The notes under the pieces: generated by a model
What the model saw: the letters and a program-made list of their open reading frames with translations, nothing else
Database searches by the model: none
Told to the model about the DNA's origin: nothing
Shown here: positions 43,478-52,797 of the stretch, one piece after another
Numbering within the stretch: the first letter of the stretch is position 1
Layout of the letters: each line of letters starts with the position of its first letter
Program-made: the position numbers and the translations under genes
From: Ornithobacterium rhinotracheale
GTDB lineage: Bacteria > Bacteroidota > Bacteroidia > Flavobacteriales > Weeksellaceae
Length of the DNA: 64,000 bases
Direction: 5' to 3'
Assembly: GCF_022832975.1 (NCBI RefSeq)
Contig: NZ_CP094846.1
Coordinates: 1,873,501-1,937,500, forward strand

Positions 43478-43909
43478 ATGAAAATTTTCTACCAAACACG
43501 CGCCACTGCGGTGGGCGGACGCTCAGGACACACGCAATTAGATGATGGTTCGCTAGGCTTTGATTTAGCTTCCTTCCAAGAGAAAGACAAAAAAGGCACC
43601 AACCCCGAACAGCTCTTCGCAATGGGCTATGCCGCTTGCTTTGATAGCGCTTTGCAGGTGGTGGCTCAGCGTATGGGGCTGCAAGTGGATTCTAAATGCA
43701 GTTGCCAAGTGGGCATCGGGCAAAAAGCCGATGGTAGTTTTGCCTTAGAAGTGGATTTGTATGCCGAAGTCTTAGGCGTAGATGCCCAGCAAGCCAAAAC
43801 GCTGATGGAAAAAACGCACCAAGTATGCCCGTATTCCAACGCTACACGCGGCAACATCGATACCCGCCTGCACATTACCGTGCTGAAAAAAGAAGAATTT
43901 GATTTATAA
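43478..43909 (+). CDS. Organic hydroperoxide resistance protein (Ohr/OsmC family)
   Basis: 143 residues. Thiol peroxidase reducing organic hydroperoxides using lipoyl thiols. The reactive Cys54 is in GYAACFDSAL and the resolving Cys117 in VCPYSNATRGN, the Ohr pattern. TNPEQLFAMGYAACF is diagnostic. It lies between the 21-bp array and a terminator, without an operon partner; no OhrR-type regulator is adjacent. Confidence 0.92.
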   Translation: MKIFYQTRATAVGGRSGHTQLDDGSLGFDLASFQEKDKKGTNPEQLFAMGYAACFDSALQVVAQRMGLQVDSKCSCQVGIGQKADGSFALEVDLYAEVLGVDAQQAKTLMEKTHQVCPYSNATRGNIDTRLHITVLKKEEFDL

Positions 43910-43999
43910 ATTTTTAAAAATCATTACAATAATGGAAAGCCTTTGCGCAGATTTTGGAGTTAATCCACGCGGAATAAATTTCCTTTTTAAAAAGAAAAA

Positions 44000-44023
44000 A
44001 GACCTTATTGAGGTCTTTTTTTA
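44000..44023. terminator. Terminator between the Ohr gene and the histidine kinase gene
   Basis: Stem AGACCT / AGGTCT with an A-run before and a T-run after, placed between convergent genes. Confidence 0.8.
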
Positions 44024-44083
44024 TATCATTTATTTTTCAATTGAATAACGAATTTAAAAAAATATGCCAAATTCCATTTTTTT

Positions 44084-45397
44084 TTAAGCCTTAAAAACCA
44101 GTACAAACTCGCAACCTTGTGCCAAGTTTTTTAAATAAATCCTTCCCGATTGTGCTTCCATGATGTTTTTGCAAAGCGTGAGCCCAATGCCCGAGCCTTT
44201 TTCACGCGTGGTAAAAAACGGGAAAAATACTTTTTCGGTAATTTCATCGTCAATACCCCGACCATAATCGCGCACTTTTACCAGTACGCTATCGTGTTGC
44301 TTTTCGATTTTTAACTCAATTTTTCTATCTTCTTTGGGCAGATTTTCAAGGGCAAAAATTGCATTGCTCAGCAAATTCACAAGCACTCTTTCGGTCAAAG
44401 ATTTATCTGCCCAAATCATCGTTGGCTCGCCCAAAACATTGCACTCAATCTGCTTTTCTTGCAAATCGTTTTGCAACAAAGCACACATCTCTTGCAGCAA
44501 TTGTTTGATTTCAATTTTTTCGGCATAGGCTTTTGGAATTTGCGTGATTTTTCGGTAATCGTCTACAAACTGCATCAATCGCCCCGAGCGTTCAGCCACA
44601 ATGCTCATGCCTTCTCGCAATTCGCATAAATCTTCGCCTTGAATCTCGTCTTGCTGCGTGGCATATTGCATCGATTGGATTAGGCTATTAATTGGCGTGA
44701 GCGTATTCATCAACTCGTGCGAAATGACTTTTAGCAAATTATACCAAGCCATTTTTTCTTTTTTCTCGACTAAATCTTGTACCGATTCTATATTAATGAC
44801 AAAAAACTGCTGCGCCACGCCCTTCACCCGCGAAGTCCTAATGGAATAAGTTTTGGGCTGAAAATCTTTGGTTTTAGCCGTATAAAAAGCCTGCGAATTT
44901 TGGAATTTAGTTTTTTCTATAATTTCATAAAACTTCGGCATTTTGGTCTGGCAATACGACCATTTTTGATAATTAGGGAGTTTAAAAATCTCTAAAAAAT
45001 AATAATTTGCAAAGAAAATATCCCACTCATCTTCCTCAGTTTCTCGGCTTAAAATCATCAACCCAAATTGAGATTGATTTAAAATATGCTCATACAGCAT
45101 TTTGTAGGAAACGATATTTTCTTCCTGCGATTTTACTTGTTCAAAAACGGCTTGCAATTCATTGTAAACATGACTTTTAGTCTTTTTAGGGCGAAAGGAA
45201 AAATCCTTGTATCGCACGGCAGTAATCAAACGGAGCAAACTCGAATTTTTATTGTACTGAAAATGATAAATCAAATACAAACACAGCAAACTCCCCACAC
45301 CCAGCAACACCGCCGAAAGCCTATTCCCATGCTGTGCCGTGCCGTAAGAAAGCAACGCCAAAATCACGCCTAAAATGTAAGTCGCCAAATATTTCAT
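44084..45397 (-). CDS. Membrane histidine kinase of a sigma-54 two-component system
   Basis: 437 residues. Two N-terminal helices (about 4-21 and 27-45), a PAS-like region (about 95-205), then the dimerisation domain with the phospho-acceptor His227 in VISHELMNTLTPI. The ATPase domain has the N box (LSNAIFALENL), G1 (DYGRGID), F box (FFPFF) and G2 (GSGIGLTLC). It resembles NtrB-type kinases. It starts 3 nt after the response-regulator gene, forming a pair whose likely target is the divergent efflux operon. The signal is unknown; the very short external loop suggests membrane or cytoplasmic sensing. Confidence 0.92.
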   Translation of the reverse strand: MKYLATYILGVILALLSYGTAQHGNRLSAVLLGVGSLLCLYLIYHFQYNKNSSLLRLITAVRYKDFSFRPKKTKSHVYNELQAVFEQVKSQEENIVSYKMLYEHILNQSQFGLMILSRETEEDEWDIFFANYYFLEIFKLPNYQKWSYCQTKMPKFYEIIEKTKFQNSQAFYTAKTKDFQPKTYSIRTSRVKGVAQQFFVINIESVQDLVEKKEKMAWYNLLKVISHELMNTLTPINSLIQSMQYATQQDEIQGEDLCELREGMSIVAERSGRLMQFVDDYRKITQIPKAYAEKIEIKQLLQEMCALLQNDLQEKQIECNVLGEPTMIWADKSLTERVLVNLLSNAIFALENLPKEDRKIELKIEKQHDSVLVKVRDYGRGIDDEITEKVFFPFFTTREKGSGIGLTLCKNIMEAQSGRIYLKNLAQGCEFVLVFKA

Positions 45398-45400
45398 AGT

Positions 45401-46738
45401 TTACATTTTTTCTAATTTTCGATAGAGTGCCGCGCGAGAAATGCCGAGCTCTGCCGCAGCACGAGAAATATTGCCTTCGCTTTTTTGCATGGCTTTTTGG
45501 ATTAAAGTTTTTTCCATTTTTTCTAAATTCAAATCGTCGGTAGGCATAGCGGATTCTTTGGTATTTAGGTTTAAAGACAAATCGCCCGCATCGCTCATAA
45601 TCACAGCGCGTTCCATACTGTGGGCGAGCTCTCTAATGTTGCCACGCCAAGGATAATTTCGCATATCTCGCCATTGTTGATCGCTTATTTTTAAGCCTAC
45701 ACGATGATATTTTTTGCTAAATTTCTCCAAGAAATAATGGCTTAAATCTTCTAAATCTTCCAGCCTCTCACGCAAAGGCGGAATATCAATTTCCACAGTA
45801 TTGATTCGGTAAAATAAATCTTCCCGAAAGGCTTTTTCTTGTATTTTTTGGACTAAATTTTCGTTTGTGGCAAACACAAACCGAATGTCGAGCGGGCGCA
45901 CTTTGTTTTCGCCCACGCGCACCACTGCCCTATTCTGTATCACGCTGAGCAACTTGGTTTGCAAGTGCATGGGCAAATTACCGATTTCATCAAGAAAAAC
46001 CGTTCCGCCCTGTGCCGCTTCCATTTTTCCCATGCTGTGTTCTTTGGCATCGGTAAAGGCTCCTTTGGCATAGCCAAACAATTCGGATTCGAACAAGCCT
46101 TCAGACAAGCTCCCCAAATCGATATGCACAAAGGGCTGCTCGCTCCTGCTTGAATTTTTATGAATGTATTCCGCCATCACATATTTTCCTGTTCCATTTT
46201 CGCCCGTAATCAACACATTGGCATCGGTGGGAGCTACTTTATCGAGCGCATTCATCGTGGCTTGCATTCGGGGCGATTTTGTGCTTAAAAAATAATCTGA
46301 AATGGTATTTTTTTGTGATTTTTCAAGGCGTTCGATTTTCTTGTTTTTGCGCACCATTTCCACCGCCATTTTTACCGAGGCAAACAATTTTTCGTTGTTC
46401 CAAGGTTTTAAAATAAAATCTGTTGCGCCATTTTTTAAAGCTTCCACCGCGAGCGAAACTTCGCCATAAGCCGTCATCAAAATCACAGCAATATTGGGAT
46501 TGGTGGCTAAAATTTCTTTGAGCCAATACATGCCTTCTTTGCCGTTTTCATAGCCTTTTCTAAAATTCATATCGAGCAAAACCACTTCGATTTCGTTTTC
46601 GTTGAGCGTGGGCAAAATCTCCTTAGGCTCATCGATTAAAATGATTTCAGAAAAAAATTGTTTTAGCCATAATTTGGCAGCGTATAAAATACTTTTATCA
46701 TCGTCGACAATGGCAATTCGGGCATCGATTTTTCGCAT
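45401..46738 (-). CDS. Sigma-54-dependent response regulator (NtrC family)
   Basis: 445 residues. Receiver domain (1-120) with acidic pocket VDDD and phospho-acceptor Asp56 in VLLDMNF. AAA+ domain (about 155-375) with Walker A GENGTGK (179-185), Walker B TVFLDE (246-251) and the sigma-54 contact loop at 226-231. That loop reads GAFTDA instead of the usual GAFTGA. A Fis-type helix-turn-helix ends the protein (GNISRAAAELGISRAALYRKL). It activates sigma-54 RNA polymerase from distant enhancer sites after phosphorylation by the neighbouring kinase. It is divergent from the efflux operon, with sigma-54 elements in the shared gap. Confidence 0.95.
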   Translation of the reverse strand: MRKIDARIAIVDDDKSILYAAKLWLKQFFSEIILIDEPKEILPTLNENEIEVVLLDMNFRKGYENGKEGMYWLKEILATNPNIAVILMTAYGEVSLAVEALKNGATDFILKPWNNEKLFASVKMAVEMVRKNKKIERLEKSQKNTISDYFLSTKSPRMQATMNALDKVAPTDANVLITGENGTGKYVMAEYIHKNSSRSEQPFVHIDLGSLSEGLFESELFGYAKGAFTDAKEHSMGKMEAAQGGTVFLDEIGNLPMHLQTKLLSVIQNRAVVRVGENKVRPLDIRFVFATNENLVQKIQEKAFREDLFYRINTVEIDIPPLRERLEDLEDLSHYFLEKFSKKYHRVGLKISDQQWRDMRNYPWRGNIRELAHSMERAVIMSDAGDLSLNLNTKESAMPTDDLNLEKMEKTLIQKAMQKSEGNISRAAAELGISRAALYRKLEKM

Positions 46739-46801
46739 AAGTGGCTGAGTTTTTTAGCTTAATCAAAGATACACTTTTTTAAAATAGCAAACTTGCCCGA
46801 G

Positions 46802-46838
46802 TGTCCGAAATCGAACAGCTTTTGTCCGAAAACGGACA
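46802..46838. promoter_or_regulatory. Two tandem operator-like inverted repeats (enhancer sites)
   Basis: Site 2, TGTCCGAAAACGGACA (46823-46838), is a perfect inverted repeat around AAAA. Site 1, TGTCCGAAATCGAACA (46802-46817), is the same with one arm base changed. Their centres are 21 bp apart, two helical turns, and about 100-120 bp upstream of the predicted sigma-54 start, the classic position for an NtrC-type activator. Confidence 0.75.
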
Positions 46839-46902
46839 CTTTAGATTTAGACAAAATTCAATTTTAATTGATTTTCAAAGATTTAAAAATTCATTAATGT
46901 AA

Positions 46903-46918
46903 TGGAAAAGTTTTGGCA
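46903..46918 (+). promoter_or_regulatory. Sigma-54 (-24/-12) promoter of the efflux operon
   Basis: TGGAAAAGTTTTGGCA matches 13 of 16 positions of TGGCACRNNNNTTGCW, with the invariant GG (46904-46905) and GC (46916-46917) 10 nt apart. The transcript would start near 46929, 22 nt before the ATG. Confidence 0.72.
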
Positions 46919-46950
46919 TTTAGCTAAATGAATTTTGAAAATTAAAACAC

Positions 46951-48192
46951 ATGGATACGAAAATTCAGAAAAAAAGAGGTTTTAAAAAATATGTTTGGAT
47001 AAGTTTGGGAGTCGTTCTGCTCGGCATGGCGGCTTATTTCTTATTGCAACAACAAACGGAAAGTTTAAACATCGATCGCAATCGTGTAAAAATCGCCGAA
47101 GTGCAAAAAGGTGAATTTGAAGATATTTTGCTGCTCAACGCCACTACGGAATCTCGCAATTCTACGCTCGTGAATGTGCTGGAAGGCGGCGTGGTGCAAG
47201 AAATTTATGTGGAAGATGGTGCCATGGTGGAGATGAATCAGGCTTTGGCTAAAATCTACAATCCCAACACGGAATTGAGCCAAATGAACCAAGAAACGCA
47301 AATGTTACAACAGATTAATCAAATGCAAAACACGATTTTAAATCTTAAAAATCAATCGTTTGAACAAGAAAAAGAACGATTGCAAAGCAACAACGATTAT
47401 CGTCGTGCGCAACAGGAATACGAAACGCAAAAAAGATTATACGAAGCCGAAATTGGTAGAAAAAATGATTTTTTGATGGCTAAACAAAATTTTGAATACC
47501 AACAAAAACGCAAACAGGTTTTGGAACAGAGCATCAAAAGCGAACAAAATGCAAGAAATCAGCAAATTGCAGCAACTCAAACGGCGATGGCGCAAATGCA
47601 AAAAAGCCTACAATTGCTCGAAGGAAACAAGCAGAATTTCATTATAAAATCGCCTGCCAAAGGTAGATTATCGTCGTTTACACTCACGCGCGGACAAAAT
47701 TTGGTGAGTGGCGAAAACATCGGAAAAGTGGATCTGCTCGACGGCTACAAGTTGGTCGCCAAAGTGGACGAATTTTACAACAACCGTTTGCGCACGGGCA
47801 TCGCTGGAACTTTGACCACCAACGGAAAAGAATACGCTGTGTTTGTGAGCAAAATTTTGCCCGAAGTCAAAGACCGACAATTTGAAGTGGTGTTGGATTT
47901 TTCGCAAGACACACCGCCCAATCTACGCATTGGGATAAGTTTTGGCATTAAACTTCAATTGTCTGACTCAGTGGAAAGTATTCTGCTATCTAAGGGCGAT
48001 TTCCATCTCGATACGCAAGGCGATTGGGTGTTTGTGGTAAACGGCAACACGGCAGAACGACGAAACATTAAACTCGGAAAAGAAAATAATCGTTTTTATG
48101 AAGTAATCGAGGGACTACAACCTGGCGAACAGGTAATTATCACAAATTATAAAGATTTAAAAAATTACAATACCATTCATTTAAAAAATTAA
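46951..48192 (+). CDS. Periplasmic adaptor subunit of tripartite efflux (HlyD/MacA-type)
   Basis: 413 residues. One membrane helix at about 14-30 anchors it in the inner membrane; a biotinyl-lipoyl-like half (GGVVQEIYVEDGAMVEMNQ) and a long Gln-rich coiled coil (about 105-225) follow, then the second lipoyl half (IKSPAKGRLSSFTLTRGQNL) and a C-terminal barrel (GLQPGEQVIITNY). It bridges the permease to TolC. It is the first gene of a four-gene operon under the predicted sigma-54 promoter. Confidence 0.93.
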   Translation: MDTKIQKKRGFKKYVWISLGVVLLGMAAYFLLQQQTESLNIDRNRVKIAEVQKGEFEDILLLNATTESRNSTLVNVLEGGVVQEIYVEDGAMVEMNQALAKIYNPNTELSQMNQETQMLQQINQMQNTILNLKNQSFEQEKERLQSNNDYRRAQQEYETQKRLYEAEIGRKNDFLMAKQNFEYQQKRKQVLEQSIKSEQNARNQQIAATQTAMAQMQKSLQLLEGNKQNFIIKSPAKGRLSSFTLTRGQNLVSGENIGKVDLLDGYKLVAKVDEFYNNRLRTGIAGTLTTNGKEYAVFVSKILPEVKDRQFEVVLDFSQDTPPNLRIGISFGIKLQLSDSVESILLSKGDFHLDTQGDWVFVVNGNTAERRNIKLGKENNRFYEVIEGLQPGEQVIITNYKDLKNYNTIHLKN

Positions 48193-48196
48193 AATC

Positions 48197-48922
48197 ATGA
48201 TACAAGTACAAAATTTAAGCAAAATCTACACCACTACAGAAGTGCAAACTGCGGCACTCAACGAAGTGAATTTAGACATCAAAAAAGGCGAATTTGTTGC
48301 CATTATGGGACCTTCGGGTTGCGGAAAATCTACTTTATTAAATGTTTTGGGCTTGCTCGACACGCCTACCAGTGGCAGCTATATTTTCAATGAACAAGAA
48401 ACCACGAAAATGAACAAAAGCCAGAAAAATGATATCCGAAAAAAGAATTTAGGCTTTATTTTCCAAAACTTTAATTTGATTGATGAGCTCAGCGTGAAAG
48501 AAAATATTGAACTCCCGTTGATTTACAATCATGTACCAAGCCGAGAACGCAAAGCCAAAGTAACCAAAATTATGGAACAAATCGGGATTGCTCACCGCGC
48601 CAATCACTTGCCACAGCAACTCTCGGGCGGGCAACAGCAGCGTGTTGCCGTAGCGCGTGCTTTGGTAAATAATCCAAAATTGATTTTAGCCGATGAGCCT
48701 ACGGGAAATCTCGACAGTACACACGGAGCCGATGTCATGGGGCTACTTGCCAAATTACATATAGAAGGTGCTACCATTGTGATGGTTACGCACTCTATGC
48801 ACGATGCACGCTACGCCTCTCGTGTGGTGCAAATGAAGGACGGAAAGATTTTTAACGATGAAAAAGTAAACGCTTATCTCGACTCGTTTGAGCAAGCAGC
48901 TTTAGAAAATCTTTCGCTATAA
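48197..48922 (+). CDS. MacB/LolD-type ABC transporter ATPase
   Basis: 241 residues. Walker A GPSGCGKS (38-45), Q-loop IFQNFNL, signature LSGGQQQ (142-148), Walker B LILADE (162-167) with EPTGNLDS, and the H-loop MVTHSMHDARYA. It powers the FtsX-type permease encoded next. It starts 4 nt after the adaptor gene. Confidence 0.96.
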   Translation: MIQVQNLSKIYTTTEVQTAALNEVNLDIKKGEFVAIMGPSGCGKSTLLNVLGLLDTPTSGSYIFNEQETTKMNKSQKNDIRKKNLGFIFQNFNLIDELSVKENIELPLIYNHVPSRERKAKVTKIMEQIGIAHRANHLPQQLSGGQQQRVAVARALVNNPKLILADEPTGNLDSTHGADVMGLLAKLHIEGATIVMVTHSMHDARYASRVVQMKDGKIFNDEKVNAYLDSFEQAALENLSL

Positions 48923-48959
48923 ATTTTAATCTTAAGTTTTAATTTTAAAACAACAATTT

Positions 48960-51392
48960 ATGTTACGCAATTGGCTAAAAATCGCTTTTAGAAATTATAA
49001 GAAAAATGCTCTTACTACCTTTATCAATGTGTTTGGGCTTACGGTGGGATTGGTGGGTTTTCTGCTCATCATTTTTTACTGGAATCACGAAAATTCTTTT
49101 GAAGAATGGAACCCTGAGCGAGAAAATGTTTACCAAATAGAAATTCAACAAAACAAAAATGATATTTGGCCTGTCACTTCGTTTCCCTTGGTACTTGAAA
49201 GCAAAGCAAAAATCCCTGAAATTGAAGATTTAGCTCTTATAGAATCTTCAATTACTGCCAATGTTTTTTATGGAAACAAAAAAAGCACCCCCAATATACT
49301 TAAAGTATCTCCTGATTTTTTCAAACTATTTCCATACAAAATCATCTCGGGTAGCACGCAGAATGGTGTGGAAAAAGACAAGATTTTTTTAGAAAAAAAG
49401 GTCGCACAACAACTTTTTGGAGATGATTACGCCAATGCCATAGGCAAAGAGGTTAAGTTTTATAATCAATTTCCAGCCATCGTTGCCGCCGTATATGAAT
49501 TGCCCGAAGGCAATACAGAATATGCGTACAACGCTATTTCCTATTCAATTCAATTAGATAGGGATAAAGAACGCTGGGGAAATTTCAATTACAAAGGTTT
49601 TTTTAAAATAAAACCAGGTAGCAATATCAAAAATATCGAAAAACAAATAACCGATATTTTGTTTACCTATATGGTTGTAAAAGAAGCTGAAGATGCTGGT
49701 GTTTCTATTGAAGAAATTTTAGATGATTTAGGCACAGAAAAACAAGATATCGCTGTGCACTTAACTCGTTTAGACAAGGCTCATTTAGATTCAAAAGGGA
49801 AAACTCTCGGAACGCAAGACAACATCAACCTAAAAAAGAATTTACAAATGCTCATTGGTCTTTGCATTCTGATTTTGGTGCTTAGTGCCATCAATTTTAT
49901 CAATCTAAAAACAGCACAAGCCTCACAACGAGCCAAGGAAGTGGGCGTGCGCAAGGCATTGGGCAGCAGTCGTTTGCTTTTGATTTCGCAATTTGTGTTT
50001 GAAACTTTTATTTTGTGTTTGATTTCGCTCTTGCTCGCCATTGCCATTACTGAATATTTACTCCCGATTTATGCCCAATTTTTAGGCAAAGAGATTCAGC
50101 TGGATTATGTAAAAACTTTGGCTTATGCTTTTGCTATCATCATCGGAATGAGCCTTTTGGCGGGAATCATTCCTGCCATTTATTTGGCTAATTTTAAACC
50201 TATTAATACTTTGAAAGGCAATTTCAGCCGTAGCAAAAATGGAATTTGGCTACGCAATGGGATTTTGGTGCTACAATTGGTAATTTCGGGCTTTTTCATC
50301 ATCAATAGTTTGCTCGTGAACCAACAAGTAAATTATTTAATGAACAAAGATTTAGGCTTTCAAGGCGACCAGATTGCGATGATTGATTTTAAAGATTTCA
50401 GCCAGAATAATGCGCTCCGCTACCAAACGACCAAAGCGGAATTGCTCAAAATTAAAGGCGTAGAAGATGTTACCTTTTCAAGGCAAAGACCCGGCAAGCC
50501 TACCAGAGGAATTTCATCGGTTGAATATAATTTTAAAAATCAAGAAAAAAGCATAAATGCCGAACAAGGCGCCGTCGATTATAATTTTTTTAAATTCTAT
50601 GATATCAAATTTGTAGCAGGCAAAGACTTCAATCCACAAATAGCTTCAGACACTGCCTCGGGCTTAATTGTAAACCAAGCCTTTGTGCGAGAAATGGAAC
50701 TAAACGACAAAGATGCTATTGGAAAGAAAATTGATGGTTACGGAATAGAACATAAAATCATCGGTGTGGTAGAAGACTATCATTTCCATAACGCCACAGA
50801 AGAGATTAAACCTATTTTCCATAATTATTACAACAGAACTTGGATGAGAAATGATATGCCTTATTTGGCTGTGAAAATCAATCAAAATGATGTGGCTGGC
50901 ACCTTGAAAAAAATTGAAAACTTTTGGAGCCAAATTGATCCAGAAAACGATTTTAGCTATACTTTTTTAAACGAAGATTACGCTGAAACCTTCACCAAAA
51001 TTGAGCAGCAACGCACCTTGTTTTCAATCTTAAATTTTATGGTATTGCTCATTTCATTGCTTGGATTGTTTGGGCTTTCAGCACTCTTGGTGGAGCAAAA
51101 AATGAAAAATATCGCCATTCGCAAAACACTCGGTGCCAGCGACAAAACCTTGGTTTGGGAGCTTACACGCCCGTTTATCATCATCAGTTTGTTGGCTTCA
51201 TTCATTTCCATTCCATTGAGCTATTGGTTCATTACCAAATGGTTGCAAGATTATGCCTACCGCATCAGTATTGGCGTGTTGCCGTTCTTAGTGGGCGTAT
51301 TTTCGCTACTCATTTTAGCCTTGGTCGTTACGGGCATCAAAGCCTATCGTGCCACACAACGAGATTTGGTGAAATACTTAAAATACGAATAA
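48960..51392 (+). CDS. FtsX-like ABC transporter permease (MacB-type, double unit)
   Basis: 810 residues. Two repeats, each a membrane helix with a large periplasmic domain and an FtsX three-helix block: helix at about 20-40, FtsX block about 290-410, then a second helix near 435 and a final block about 690-805. The motif KEVGVRKALGSSRLLLISQF and its repeat IAIRKTLGASDKTLVWELTR are the coupling segments for the ATPase. This duplicated form is common in Bacteroidota. Substrates could be antibiotics, peptides or lipids; none is indicated by the sequence. Confidence 0.93.
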   Translation: MLRNWLKIAFRNYKKNALTTFINVFGLTVGLVGFLLIIFYWNHENSFEEWNPERENVYQIEIQQNKNDIWPVTSFPLVLESKAKIPEIEDLALIESSITANVFYGNKKSTPNILKVSPDFFKLFPYKIISGSTQNGVEKDKIFLEKKVAQQLFGDDYANAIGKEVKFYNQFPAIVAAVYELPEGNTEYAYNAISYSIQLDRDKERWGNFNYKGFFKIKPGSNIKNIEKQITDILFTYMVVKEAEDAGVSIEEILDDLGTEKQDIAVHLTRLDKAHLDSKGKTLGTQDNINLKKNLQMLIGLCILILVLSAINFINLKTAQASQRAKEVGVRKALGSSRLLLISQFVFETFILCLISLLLAIAITEYLLPIYAQFLGKEIQLDYVKTLAYAFAIIIGMSLLAGIIPAIYLANFKPINTLKGNFSRSKNGIWLRNGILVLQLVISGFFIINSLLVNQQVNYLMNKDLGFQGDQIAMIDFKDFSQNNALRYQTTKAELLKIKGVEDVTFSRQRPGKPTRGISSVEYNFKNQEKSINAEQGAVDYNFFKFYDIKFVAGKDFNPQIASDTASGLIVNQAFVREMELNDKDAIGKKIDGYGIEHKIIGVVEDYHFHNATEEIKPIFHNYYNRTWMRNDMPYLAVKINQNDVAGTLKKIENFWSQIDPENDFSYTFLNEDYAETFTKIEQQRTLFSILNFMVLLISLLGLFGLSALLVEQKMKNIAIRKTLGASDKTLVWELTRPFIIISLLASFISIPLSYWFITKWLQDYAYRISIGVLPFLVGVFSLLILALVVTGIKAYRATQRDLVKYLKYE

Positions 51393-51416
51393 TTCCGATT
51401 TTTAATCATTACTAAA

Positions 51417-52718
51417 ATGAAACATACAATCATAGTTTTTTTGGTTTTTATGAGCGTTCAGGGCTGGGCGCAGCAGACATTAAGTCTGGAAGAAAGCCTT
51501 GCCCTTGCGCTTAAAAACAATCCAGAAATTAGAAAAATAAGCCTTGCCACTGAAAAGCAAAATGCCGAACGCCTTGCTGCTTGGGGACAACTTCTCCCTA
51601 GAGCTAATGTGGGTGCCAACCGAGCCTATAGTTTTGGCTCGACCATAGACCCACAAACCAATACGCGAGAAGCACTCAATGTTTCCCAAGACCGATTTTA
51701 TTTTTCGGCACAGATGAATCTTTTCTCGTGGGAAAATTTAATGCAACTGAAACTTACGCAATTGCAAAAAAACAGTTTTCGGTATTTTTTGCAAGCCACC
51801 GAGCAGCGTATCGCTATGCAAGTGGTGCAACATTTTTACAGTTATCTTTTGGCTAAAAAATGGGAAGAAATTTTAACGCCACAAATTCAAGAAATGGAAA
51901 AGCAAGTGCAGCAAACCCAGCAGGCGGTGGAAATCGGCACGCGACCACAGAGCGATGTGTATGACATCGAAGCCAATAAGGGCAACTTGAGCAATCAACT
52001 GCTACAAGCGCAAAATGCTAAAAATATTGCCAAAAATAATTTGCTTTTAGCTATGGGCATGCTCCAAGACAGCGTAGAATTTGCCGAAAAAAATGACAAT
52101 TTGATTGATTTTTTGGATTTAGAAAAAATCGATAACTTAAGCATTTTGGCAAACAATCCCGAAGCACGCAAAGCAGAAGCGGAACAAAAAATCGCAAAAC
52201 AAACTTTGAAAAAAGTGCAAGCCTTACGCTTGCCAAGACTCTCCGCTCAATACCAATGGGGCACTTTTTATAGCAAGATTTTGGATTCGGATTTGCCTAC
52301 GCAAGATTTTAAAGAGCAATGGAAAGATCACTCCAATCAATATCTTTCGTTGGGGATAGAAATTCCGATTTTCAACCAATTTTTGGTGAAATCTGAAACT
52401 CAAAAAGCCAAGATTGAGCAACTCCAAGCCGATGTACGAAACGATGCTATCACTTTAAAAATCAATCATCAGCTCAATGAAATTAAAAACAATTACCACA
52501 CCGCTTGGAATAGCTACGAATTACTGAAAACTAATCACGAAAACCAGCGTTTGGCGTTTGAGCGTTCCGAAGATAAATTCAAAGAAGGCTTGATTGATGC
52601 TTATACTTTATTCATCATCAAAAACAACTGGTTACAAGCTAATTACCAATTATATCGCGCCAAAACCGAACTGCAAATGCAACAAAAACTTTGGCAGCTG
52701 ATGACACAAAATCGCTAA
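51417..52718 (+). CDS. TolC family outer-membrane efflux protein
   Basis: 433 residues. Signal peptide ending GWAQQ; then two repeated outer membrane efflux domains with long helices and short strands (LSLEESLALALKNNPEIR at the start, EGLIDAYTLFIIKNNWLQA near the end). It forms the outer-membrane exit duct for the adaptor/ABC pump encoded just upstream, 24 nt away. A hairpin terminator closes the operon. Confidence 0.94.
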   Translation: MKHTIIVFLVFMSVQGWAQQTLSLEESLALALKNNPEIRKISLATEKQNAERLAAWGQLLPRANVGANRAYSFGSTIDPQTNTREALNVSQDRFYFSAQMNLFSWENLMQLKLTQLQKNSFRYFLQATEQRIAMQVVQHFYSYLLAKKWEEILTPQIQEMEKQVQQTQQAVEIGTRPQSDVYDIEANKGNLSNQLLQAQNAKNIAKNNLLLAMGMLQDSVEFAEKNDNLIDFLDLEKIDNLSILANNPEARKAEAEQKIAKQTLKKVQALRLPRLSAQYQWGTFYSKILDSDLPTQDFKEQWKDHSNQYLSLGIEIPIFNQFLVKSETQKAKIEQLQADVRNDAITLKINHQLNEIKNNYHTAWNSYELLKTNHENQRLAFERSEDKFKEGLIDAYTLFIIKNNWLQANYQLYRAKTELQMQQKLWQLMTQNR

Positions 52719-52750
52719 AATTTATATTTTTCTCCTTTCATTGTAATTGA

Positions 52751-52778
52751 AAAAGGCTTTCCCAAGGGAAAGCCTTTT
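52751..52778. terminator. Bidirectional terminator between the efflux operon and the copper ATPase gene
   Basis: Stem AAAAGGCTTTCC / GGAAAGCCTTTT with loop CAAG, lying between convergent genes. Confidence 0.85.
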
Positions 52779-52797
52779 AGTTGATATTTCAACTTTA

